Positions 56,756 to 64,000 of a stretch of 64,000 nt of DNA are shown in pieces; position 1 is the stretch's first letter, and every line of letters begins with the position of its first letter. The stretch comes from Hyphomicrobiales bacterium (GTDB lineage Bacteria; Pseudomonadota; Alphaproteobacteria; Rhizobiales; Rhizobiaceae). The notes below the pieces were generated by a model, which saw only the letters and a program-made list of their open reading frames with translations, searched no databases and had not been told where the DNA came from. The stretch is from the NCBI GenBank assembly GCA_900467685.1, contig UBQX01000010.1, forward strand, positions 181,653 through 245,652, written 5' to 3'. The position numbers and the translations under genes were made by a program.

Positions 56756-59647
56756 TCAAGCCTTGGCTCCCACCAGCGGGAAGCGTTCGCGCAGCAGGCG
56801 TTGCGCCATGTCGGCGGTGATCGGCGGGCCGAAGAGGTAGCTCTGGCCGTAGGCACAGCCAAGTTCGTTGAGTTTCGCCGCGACCTCGTCCGTATCCACG
56901 CCCTCGGCGACTGCCACCATGCCCAGCTTGTTGATCATGTTGAGCAGCGACACGAGGATCGTGCGCCCCGTCGGCGTGCTGTTGGCCACCAGCGAGCGGT
57001 CGATCTTGATCGTGTCGAAGGGCAGCTTGGTGAGGTAGCCGAGGCCGGAATAGCCGGTGCCGAAATCGTCCAGCGCCAGTGAGAAGCCCATGCTCTTCAG
57101 CCGGTTGAGGATCATCCGCGACTGTTCCGGATTTTCCATCAGGACGGTTTCGGTCAGTTCCAGCTTCACCTGGCTCGGCTGGCAGCGGTTCTTGGCAACC
57201 ACCGAGCGGAAATCGTCGCAGATGCTGCTGTTGATCAGCTGTGCACTCGACATGTTCACCGAGATGAAGATCGGCAGGTCGCCGCCCAGTTGCTGCCAGA
57301 GGCTGAAATCGGCAACTGCGCGCTCCAGCGCAAAGAGTCCGACCTGATGGATCAGGCCGCACTCCTCGGCAACAGGAATGAACTCGGTGGGCGAGACGTC
57401 GCCGCGGCGCGGGTGCTCCCAGCGCATCAGCGCCTCGAAGCCGGCAATGCGACGCGACGAGAGGTCGACGATCGGCTGGTAGACCATCGTCAGTTCCTTG
57501 CGCTCCAGCGCGCGGCGCAGATCAGCTTCCATTTCCTGCGCATCGCTGCCGGCCGTGCGGAAGGCAGGGCGGAAGGGCTCGACGCGATTGCCGCCCTCGC
57601 GTTTGGCGCGAATCATCGCAAGCTCGGCATCGGCCAGAAGGCCGGCGCCATCCTGCGACTGGTCGAGCCAGGAGGCGAGGCCGATCGAGGCGGAGAGGAC
57701 GATTTCCTGGTTGGCGAAATCGATCGGTGTCGAAATGCTGCGCAGGATCGCGTCCGCGAAGTCGGCAACCTTCTGTGTTTCAATTTCCGAGACGAGCACG
57801 ATGCCGAAGCGGTCGCCCGAGATGCGCGAGAGCGTATCCTGCGGCTTCAGCAGTCGGCGAAGGCGGCGCGTCAGCACGATCAGGATATTGTCGCCCGCTG
57901 CAATGCCGAGCCGGTCGTTGACGCTCTTGAACCCGTCGATGCCGATGGAAAGGACAGTCGGCTGGATCGGGTTCTGGTCGCTGGCAATCGAGAGCAGCGA
58001 CTGGACACGATCGATGAAGAGCTGGCGGTTGGGCAGGCCGGTGAGATTGTCGGTCAGCGGATCGCGCAAAAGCCGCTCGATGGAGTTGCGCTCCTCGGTG
58101 ACGTCGATCAGCGTGCCGACGCAGCGGATGACTTCGCCGGTCGAGCCGACGACGGGGCGCGCGCGGACCGAGAGCCAGTGATAATGCCCGTCCTTGGCGC
58201 GGACGCGGAACTCGTGGTTCAGCTTGCCGCGGCGGTGTTCCAGCAGCACGTCCATGGTCGCGCGGAAGCGATCGCGATCGTCGGGATGCAGGCTGGGCAG
58301 CCAGTTGCGCACCGGCCCATGCAGCGTGCCCGGCTGCAGGCCGAGATGCATCGACACATCCGGGATGGTTACAATACGGTCGCGCGCCACGTCCCAGTCC
58401 CAGATCGTGTCACCCGCACCGGTGAGCGCCAGCGACTGACGTTCGAGATCGGAGAACAGGCCGTTGTGGAAACCGCCGCTCGCAAAGGCGTGCTGCATGA
58501 CCGTGAAGCCGATCATGAGAACGATGAGCACGAGACCGCCGCCGAGCGCCGGCTGCACGATGTCGTTGTCGAGACGGCCGGTGATCGTCATCCAGGCCGC
58601 GACCAGCCAGGCAATCAGCAGCGCCCAGGAGGGTACGAGCAGAATGGCGCGATCATAGCGCTTGATGCCGAGGAAGAGGATCAGGAACACGCCCGCCGCT
58701 GCCGTCAGCGCGAAGGAAAGCCGCGCCACACCGGCCGCAATGGCTGGATCGTAGACCGCCACGCCTGCCAGAAGCCCAAGCCCGCCGATCCACGCGAGCG
58801 TCGCGTAGACGAGGTTCGTGTGCCATCGGTTTAGGTTGAGATAGGAAAAGAGGAAGAGCACGAGGCTTGCCGCCATGCCCACCTCGGTCGCCGCTCGCCA
58901 TATTCGCTGGTCGCCGGAGGACAGGCTCACGAGCTTTTCCAGAAAGCCGAAGTCCACGCAGATATAACCCAGCACCGCCCAGGCAAGCGCTGCCGCCGCC
59001 GGCAGCATCGCCGTGCCCTTCACGACGAAGAGAATGGTCAGGATCAGCGCGAGAAGACCCGCAATGCCGAGAACGATGCCGCGATAGAGCGTGAAGGCGT
59101 TGACCGTATCCTTGTAGGCGTCCGGCTCCCAGAGATAGAGCTGCGGCAGGTCGGGTGTGGAAAGCTCGGCGACAAAGGTGACGACAGCGCCGGGGTTCAG
59201 CGTGATCGAGAAGACATCGGCCTCCGTGCTGGGTTCCCGGTCGAGCGCGAAGCCTTCGGATGGCGTGATCGAAATGATGCGCTGCGAGCCGAGGTCGGGC
59301 CAGAAGAGGCGCGAATTGACCAGACGGAAATGCGGCGCGACGATCACCCGGTCGAGCTGCTGGTCCGACACATTGGCGAGCGCAAACACGGCCCAGTCGC
59401 CCTGGTGCTTGTTGTCGGTCGAGCGCACTTCGATGCGGCGCACGATTCCGTCGGCGCCTGCGGCGGTCGAAACCTGGAAGACATTGCCCTGGTTGCGATA
59501 GATTTCGGTCGTCTTGGTGAGGTCCAGCGCGTTGTCCTCACGCGAAATCTTCACCGGCTCGGCAGCAAACGCCGGAGCTTGCGACTGCAACGCGAAGAGC
59601 GCGAGGAGAAACGTCAGAAACAGGGCCTGGAGCGGCAGCTTACGCAT
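56756..59647 (-). CDS. 7TM-sensor/PAS/degenerate-GGDEF/EAL protein
   Basis: A 963-residue protein. A signal peptide (1-29) leads a ~155-residue periplasmic 7TMR-DISM-like domain, then seven membrane helices (about 187-388), a PAS domain (about 400-520), a GGDEF domain in which the motif reads SGDRF (610-614), and an EAL domain with EAL intact in GFEALMRWEHPRRG. Cyclase activity is unlikely; phosphodiesterase activity is expected. The ATG at 59647 overlaps the stop of the GNAT gene by 8 bases, indicating cotranscription. Confidence 0.92.
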   Translation of the reverse strand: MRKLPLQALFLTFLLALFALQSQAPAFAAEPVKISREDNALDLTKTTEIYRNQGNVFQVSTAAGADGIVRRIEVRSTDNKHQGDWAVFALANVSDQQLDRVIVAPHFRLVNSRLFWPDLGSQRIISITPSEGFALDREPSTEADVFSITLNPGAVVTFVAELSTPDLPQLYLWEPDAYKDTVNAFTLYRGIVLGIAGLLALILTILFVVKGTAMLPAAAALAWAVLGYICVDFGFLEKLVSLSSGDQRIWRAATEVGMAASLVLFLFSYLNLNRWHTNLVYATLAWIGGLGLLAGVAVYDPAIAAGVARLSFALTAAAGVFLILFLGIKRYDRAILLVPSWALLIAWLVAAWMTITGRLDNDIVQPALGGGLVLIVLMIGFTVMQHAFASGGFHNGLFSDLERQSLALTGAGDTIWDWDVARDRIVTIPDVSMHLGLQPGTLHGPVRNWLPSLHPDDRDRFRATMDVLLEHRRGKLNHEFRVRAKDGHYHWLSVRARPVVGSTGEVIRCVGTLIDVTEERNSIERLLRDPLTDNLTGLPNRQLFIDRVQSLLSIASDQNPIQPTVLSIGIDGFKSVNDRLGIAAGDNILIVLTRRLRRLLKPQDTLSRISGDRFGIVLVSEIETQKVADFADAILRSISTPIDFANQEIVLSASIGLASWLDQSQDGAGLLADAELAMIRAKREGGNRVEPFRPAFRTAGSDAQEMEADLRRALERKELTMVYQPIVDLSSRRIAGFEALMRWEHPRRGDVSPTEFIPVAEECGLIHQVGLFALERAVADFSLWQQLGGDLPIFISVNMSSAQLINSSICDDFRSVVAKNRCQPSQVKLELTETVLMENPEQSRMILNRLKSMGFSLALDDFGTGYSGLGYLTKLPFDTIKIDRSLVANSTPTGRTILVSLLNMINKLGMVAVAEGVDTDEVAAKLNELGCAYGQSYLFGPPITADMAQRLLRERFPLVGAKA

Positions 59648-60266
59648 GACTGTTCGCGCGATAGAGGCCGGAATCATCAACTGCGTCTTTTCCAATATCG
59701 TCGTTTGCCAGACGCGCGAGCAGCACATGGTCGCGCCACCGGCCGTCGATTTTCAAATAGTCGCGCAGCATGCCCTCGCGCCGGAAACCGGAGCCTTCGA
59801 GCAGGCCGATGCTGCGATGGTTCTCCGGGATACAGGCTGCCTCGATACGGTGCAACTGAAGCCGGTCGAAGATGTGGTGGACTGTCAGCTTCAATGCGGC
59901 TTTCATGTGGCCTTGGCCTGAAAAACGCTCGCCCATCCAGTATCCGATCATGCAGGATTGCGATGCGCCGCGGCGGATATTGCCGATGGTGATGCCGCCC
60001 ATCAGCTCGTCATTCTCGCCGAAGATGAAGAGGGTGATGGCCGTGCCGGCGGAATATTCCTGCTCGTAGCGGTTCACCCGCGCGCGGAACGAGCGCTCGG
60101 TGAGATCATCGGCGCTCCATGTCGGTTCCCACGGCTGCAGGAAGGAACGGCTCTCGCGCCGCAGCGCCCACCATTCGTCAAAATCGGCATAGCGGGGCAT
60201 GCGCAGCAGGTGCTTGCCGTCGCTCAGCTTCACCGCGCCATTGGGCCGCGTGAGAAAACGGAACAT
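59640..60266 (-). CDS. GNAT family acetyltransferase (RimJ-like)
   Basis: A 208-residue ribosomal-protein-alanine-acetyltransferase-type GNAT. It has MIGYWMGERFSGQGHMKAALKLTVHHIFDRLQLHRIEAACIPENHRSIGLLEGSGFRREGMLRDYL, which is the typical RimJ/RimI acetyl-CoA and C-terminal region. The substrate could be a ribosomal protein N-terminus, an antibiotic or a small amine. The ATG at 60266 is preferred; an ATG at 60278 is possible. Confidence 0.92.
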   Translation of the reverse strand: MFRFLTRPNGAVKLSDGKHLLRMPRYADFDEWWALRRESRSFLQPWEPTWSADDLTERSFRARVNRYEQEYSAGTAITLFIFGENDELMGGITIGNIRRGASQSCMIGYWMGERFSGQGHMKAALKLTVHHIFDRLQLHRIEAACIPENHRSIGLLEGSGFRREGMLRDYLKIDGRWRDHVLLARLANDDIGKDAVDDSGLYRANSHA

Positions 60267-60347
60267 GGACCCCTGCATCGATGACTTCGGACCCCCAAAA
60301 GGTTCTGTTGGTCAGGTCTTCGCTTGCCGAGACCGGGCCTTGCGGCT

Positions 60348-61640
60348 TTACGCCGACTTCTGCTTGGCGATTGTGTGCGAAAGAGAGGACGTGATGTCCG
60401 ACAGCGGCGCAAGCTTCTCCAGCGGTCCGATGGCCGAGAGCGTCGGCTTCGTGTCGAAGAAGAGCCGGCCGGAAAGGTCGGTCAGTCGCTCGGTCGTGAT
60501 GCCGGACAGGCGCTCCATAAGCTCCGTGTTGGAGATCGGGCGACCATAAAGCATCATCTGCCGGGCAATCTGCCCTGCGCGCGCGGCCGGGCTTTCCTGG
60601 CCCATCATCAGCTGCGCGCGGATCTGCGCGCGGGCCCGGTTGATCTCGTCTTCGCGGATATTCTCCGACGACTTCCGCAGTTCCTCGAGAATGACCGGCA
60701 CCAGTTCGCTCATGTCCTCCGCGCCCGTTGCGGCATGGATGCCGAAAATGCCGGTGTCGGAGAAGCCCCAGTGGAAGGCATAGACCGAATAGCAAAGCCC
60801 GCGGATTTCGCGCACTTCCTGGAAGAGGCGCGACGACATGCCGCCGCCGAGAATGTTGGCGAGAACCTGCGAGGCATAGAAGTCGCGCACATGATAGGCG
60901 CGGCCCTCGAAGCCGAGCAGGACCTGCGCGTCCATCAGGTCACGCGTCTCGCGGAAATCGCCGCCCGTATACCGCGCCGGTTCCATGACCGGCAGCAGCG
61001 TCGGGCGCTGCGGAATGGAGGCGAAGCGCTCTTCGGCCTGCTTGACGATGGCGTCGTGATCGACCGCACCGGCGGCCACCACGAACATGCGGTCGGTCGT
61101 GTAGTTGCGGCCGAGATAGGCACGGATCTGGTCAGGCGTGAAGGACTGCACCGTGTCCGGCGTGCCGAGAATGGCGCGGCCGATGGTCTGGTCGCGAAAG
61201 GCGGTTTCGGCGAAACGGTCGAAGACCACGTCGTCGGGCGTGTCGTTGGCGGCGCCGATTTCCTGCAGGATGACGTGTTTCTCGCGCTCCAGTTCTTCCT
61301 CGTCGAAGGAAGATTCCGTCAGGATGTCGGCGAGAATGTCGAGCGCCAGCGCCGTGTCGTCGCGCAGCACGCGGGCGTAATAGGAAGTGGTTTCCGTCGA
61401 GGTCGCGGCGTTGACTTCGCCGCCTACGTTTTCGATTTCCTCGGCGATCTGGCGGGCGGTGCGCCGCGCCGTGCCCTTGAAGGCCATGTGTTCGAGAAGA
61501 TGGGCAATGCCGTGTTCATCCTGCAACTCGTTGCGGGAGCCGGATTTGACCCAGACGCCGAGCGCCACGCTTTCGAGATGCGGCATGTTCTCGGTGACGA
61601 CCGTCAGACCCGACGGAAGTTTGGTGCACTCAACTTTCAT
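60348..61640 (-). CDS. M16 family (mitochondrial-processing-like) peptidase
   Basis: A 430-residue zinc peptidase of the pitrilysin/MPP-beta type. The inverted zinc motif HxxEH is at 47-51 (HLLEH), and the third ligand is a Glu in the downstream ELEREKHVILQEI region. It lacks a signal peptide. Alphaproteobacterial members are the closest bacterial relatives of the mitochondrial processing peptidase. It is 17 bases after thrC and likely cotranscribed, an arrangement recalled from other rhizobia. Confidence 0.94.
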   Translation of the reverse strand: MKVECTKLPSGLTVVTENMPHLESVALGVWVKSGSRNELQDEHGIAHLLEHMAFKGTARRTARQIAEEIENVGGEVNAATSTETTSYYARVLRDDTALALDILADILTESSFDEEELEREKHVILQEIGAANDTPDDVVFDRFAETAFRDQTIGRAILGTPDTVQSFTPDQIRAYLGRNYTTDRMFVVAAGAVDHDAIVKQAEERFASIPQRPTLLPVMEPARYTGGDFRETRDLMDAQVLLGFEGRAYHVRDFYASQVLANILGGGMSSRLFQEVREIRGLCYSVYAFHWGFSDTGIFGIHAATGAEDMSELVPVILEELRKSSENIREDEINRARAQIRAQLMMGQESPAARAGQIARQMMLYGRPISNTELMERLSGITTERLTDLSGRLFFDTKPTLSAIGPLEKLAPLSDITSSLSHTIAKQKSA

Positions 61641-61657
61641 CTACACACTTTCCGGCG

Positions 61658-63058
61658 TCAATTTCCGGCAATCCGTGCCTTGCCGACGATATAGGTCTCG
61701 ACGGCATCAAGCTCGGGTTGCAGGACATCGAAGCGCTCCTCCCTGTCCATCAGACCAGCAAGCCACGACGGAAGCGCCGGGTCAATACCGCTGGCCGTTT
61801 TCACTGCCGCCGGGAACTTCGCCGGGTGGGCGGTGGAAAGGACGATCATCGGCGCATCCGGCTTTAGATTGCGCTTTGCCGCGTGAATTGCAACAGCCGT
61901 GTGCGGATCGGCCAGATAGCCAGTGTCGGCGAGAACGGTTTTGATCGTCTTCTTGACGTCCGCTTCGGAGGCACGCGCGGCCCGGAAGGTCTTGCGGATC
62001 GCCTTCAGCGTCTTCTCCTCGATGTCGAAGGCGCCGGATTGCTTGAGGCCGCTCATGTAGCGCACCACTTCGCCCGCATTGCGGTCGGAGGCTTCATAAA
62101 GCAGGCGCTCGAAATTCGAGGAAATCTGGATGTCCATCGACGGCGACATGGTCGCCTTGACGCCGCGCATCTCGTAGCGTCCAGTCTTCAGGGCGCGGGC
62201 AAGAATGTCGTTCTCGTTGGTGCCGATCACAAGCTTGGAGACCGGAAGGCCCATCTGCTTGGCGACGTAACCGGCGAAGATGTCGCCGAAATTGCCGGTC
62301 GGCACGGTGAAGGACACCTTGCGGTCCGGGCTGCCGACGGCAAGTGCCGCGGTGAAGTAATAGACCACCTGCGCCATGATGCGCGACCAGTTGATCGAGT
62401 TCACGCCGGAAAGCTGGACCTTGTCGCGGAACTTCGTGTCGCTGAACATCGCCTTCACGAGGTTCTGGCAATCGTCGAAATTGCCCTTCACCGCCACCGG
62501 ATAGGCGTTGGCGGCGGCAGCCGTCGTCATCTGGCGCTGCTGCACCGGCGAGACCTTGCCTTCCGGGAAGAGCACGAAAATGTCGGTGCGGTCGCGGCCC
62601 GCAAAGGCGTCGATGGCAGCGCCGCCGGTATCGCCCGAGGTCGCGGCGACGATGGTCGCGCGCTCGCCGCGTTCCGTCAGTACATGGTCGAGCAGACGGG
62701 CAAGCAGCTGCATCGCCACGTCCTTGAAGGCGAGCGTCGGGCCGTGGAACAGCTCCATGATGAAGACATTCGCATCGGTCTGGACCAGCGGCGTGACGGC
62801 CGGATGGCGGAAGGTGGCATAGGCTTCATCGATCATGCGACGCAGGTCCGCCTGCTCGATATCGCCGCCGACAAAGGGCGTCACGACGGCTTCGGCGATT
62901 TCCTGATAGGATTTGCCGCGCAGCTTGCGGATATCCTTCTTGGAGAACTGCGGCCATTCCTTCGGGACATAGAGACCGCCATCGGCGGCAAGACCCGCCA
63001 GAAGAGCATCCGAAAAGCCAAGAACGGGCGCATTGCCGCGCGTCGAAATGTATTTCAC
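61658..63058 (-). CDS. thrC: threonine synthase
   Basis: ThrC converts O-phosphohomoserine to threonine with PLP. The 466-residue product has the PLP Lys112 in FHGPTLAFKDVAMQLLARL, and ATSGDTGGAAIDAFAG binds the phosphate. It heads the thrC-M16 peptidase transcript and is divergent from a lipoprotein gene. thrB, the preceding enzyme, is encoded at 40807. Confidence 0.97.
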   Translation of the reverse strand: MKYISTRGNAPVLGFSDALLAGLAADGGLYVPKEWPQFSKKDIRKLRGKSYQEIAEAVVTPFVGGDIEQADLRRMIDEAYATFRHPAVTPLVQTDANVFIMELFHGPTLAFKDVAMQLLARLLDHVLTERGERATIVAATSGDTGGAAIDAFAGRDRTDIFVLFPEGKVSPVQQRQMTTAAAANAYPVAVKGNFDDCQNLVKAMFSDTKFRDKVQLSGVNSINWSRIMAQVVYYFTAALAVGSPDRKVSFTVPTGNFGDIFAGYVAKQMGLPVSKLVIGTNENDILARALKTGRYEMRGVKATMSPSMDIQISSNFERLLYEASDRNAGEVVRYMSGLKQSGAFDIEEKTLKAIRKTFRAARASEADVKKTIKTVLADTGYLADPHTAVAIHAAKRNLKPDAPMIVLSTAHPAKFPAAVKTASGIDPALPSWLAGLMDREERFDVLQPELDAVETYIVGKARIAGN

Positions 63059-63368
63059 TTCCTAGTCCTCACATGCAGACATCGTGCCGGGACGAAGCGC
63101 TGCCCCGCAATTTTCGACTGCTGCTATAAAGACTTTCCGCGCGGGCTGGAAGCGCTTTATCCTTGGTATTTCCGCAGGAAATGCCTGACTTGGGTCAGGT
63201 ATAACCGGGACGACAGCTTCCATTTCGTCCAAGGACGCGATAAATCAGAGGCAATGGCGAAAGCCTGATGCAATTGCGGGCAAAGTGCATGATGTCTTTG
63301 CACCCGGGTTGTGAATGAACAGAGCGCATGGCCGGCATGATGCCGGCGAGGTTTCGTGAAGGTGTGAC
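63059..63368. other. 310-base intergenic region
   Basis: Between the divergent thrC and lipoprotein starts. Nothing beyond presumed promoters was recognised; GAAGGTG precedes the lipoprotein ATG. Confidence 0.5.
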
Positions 63369-63956
63369 ATGACAGCGTTTGGTCTGGTTTCGAAGGGTTT
63401 GGTTGCCGCATCGCTCCTCGGGATGCTGGCTGCGTGCAGTACCGCAGATACGAAGAGCGCACTCGGCATCGGCGCCACGCCGACGGCCGCTCCCCAGCCG
63501 GCGGTCGTGCAGGGCAATTGCCCGCGCATCGTCCTGCGCGACGGGACCGCCTATCATGACGTCTATGTCGGAGGCACACGGCCCGCAGCCGATGGCAGCA
63601 TGGACCAGGCCAAGCTCATGTATCAGGCCTCGATCGCCAACACGACCCGCCAGTGCCGTCTCGAAGGCGGCCAGATGGTCATCACGGTCCAGGTCGCCGG
63701 CCGCATCGTTCTCGGCCAGGCCGGCGCCAAGGGCAGTGCCAAGCTGCCGATCCGCGTTGCCGTGACCGATGGCGACAAGGTTCTCTATTCCGAACTCGTG
63801 CCCTTCGACACAGCGCTTCCGGTCAACGAGCCGTCGAACCAGTTCCTGTTCTCCAAGGACAACGTGACCATCCCGGCCGGCGCCGACACCGCCATGATCT
63901 ATGTCGGCTTCGACAACGGCTCGGATAAGGCTGGGGCCAAGAAAAAGAAGAAGTAA
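63369..63956 (+). CDS. hypothetical lipoprotein
   Basis: A 195-residue predicted lipoprotein: the signal peptide ends LGMLAAC with the Cys at about 23 as lipidation site. The mature region includes CPRIVLRDGTAYHDVYVGG and RQCRLEGGQMVITVQVAGRIVLGQAG, and the tail ends in several Lys residues. It resembles alphaproteobacterial lipoproteins of unknown function; I cannot name a family with confidence. Confidence 0.85.
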   Translation: MTAFGLVSKGLVAASLLGMLAACSTADTKSALGIGATPTAAPQPAVVQGNCPRIVLRDGTAYHDVYVGGTRPAADGSMDQAKLMYQASIANTTRQCRLEGGQMVITVQVAGRIVLGQAGAKGSAKLPIRVAVTDGDKVLYSELVPFDTALPVNEPSNQFLFSKDNVTIPAGADTAMIYVGFDNGSDKAGAKKKKK

Positions 63957-64000
63957 GCGGCGTCCGCCGGTTCAGCGAAGGGCCGCCAACATGAAATGCA

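Noticed and set aside
63157..63579. Minus-strand frames upstream of thrC
   Set aside because: Overlap the start of the lipoprotein gene and show no coding features; probably chance frames.

Overview
The window is a GC-rich, densely coded stretch of chromosome from an alphaproteobacterium, most likely a member of the Rhizobiaceae (Agrobacterium/Rhizobium group). The evidence is the gene content and order (dxs, xseB/HDAC-like pair, BioMNY-type biotin transporter, aroC, fabI, pdxH, tldD, ctaC-D-B-coxF-G-E, surf1, ispH, thrB, rnhA, ccrM, thrC), a CcrM-type methyltransferase with a CtrA-like promoter, an IalB-family protein, frequent TTG/GTG starts, and two palindromic intergenic repeats of a rhizobial style. 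Species assignment is inference; no rRNA or tRNA gene was seen.

Layout. 1-5.8 kb: the 5' part of dxs (its end lies outside the window), a pirin, and a marR-emrA-emrB efflux operon. 5.85-9.9 kb: xseB coupled to an HDAC-family deacetylase, a 172-bp palindromic element, the bioM-bioN-bioY biotin uptake operon, and a DUF1284 protein. 9.75-12 kb: a small accessory patch with a short gene remnant, an AT-richer gene of unknown function, and a YcaQ-family protein. 12-16 kb: an apparent polyamine module (gamma-glutamyl-GABA hydrolase-like amidotransferase, LuxR regulator, agmatinase-like ureohydrolase, polyamine-type binding protein). 16-30 kb: housekeeping genes (aroC, fabI, pdxH, tldD, DnaJ-like) mixed with two large cyclic-di-GMP proteins, a polysaccharide deacetylase and exported proteins. 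30.6-38 kb: the aa3 cytochrome c oxidase cluster and assembly factors, with an FNR/FixK-type box before ctaC, then ispH. 39-43 kb: a GGDEF-EAL protein, thrB, rnhA and a HepT/MntA toxin-antitoxin pair. 43-49.5 kb: an isomerase, an SDR with its TetR regulator, a Zur-box-preceded metal ABC transporter led by a previously easy-to-miss 47-residue membrane protein, and a lysE/argP-type exporter-regulator pair. 49.5-54 kb: a periplasmic ClpP-like protein, ccrM and a GT41 (O-GlcNAc-transferase-like) protein. 54-64 kb: a Prx5-type peroxiredoxin, a DsbD-N-like protein, YqgE, a VOC protein, a fourth GGDEF-EAL protein, an M16 peptidase, thrC and a lipoprotein.

How the parts work together. The aa3 oxidase genes run in one direction, with subunits interleaved with heme (CtaB) and copper (CtaG) assembly factors and SURF1 downstream, and the box before ctaC suggests oxygen-linked control. 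thrB and thrC are both present but 20 kb apart. The four c-di-GMP proteins have different sensors; two have degenerate GGDEF motifs and are predicted phosphodiesterases. No CRISPR array, prophage or complete insertion sequence was seen. The most interesting leads are the small leader protein of the Zur-controlled transporter, the oxygen-responsive box at ctaC, the His-rich N-terminus of CtaD, the GT41 glycosyltransferase beside ccrM, and the atypical gene at 9965-10648.
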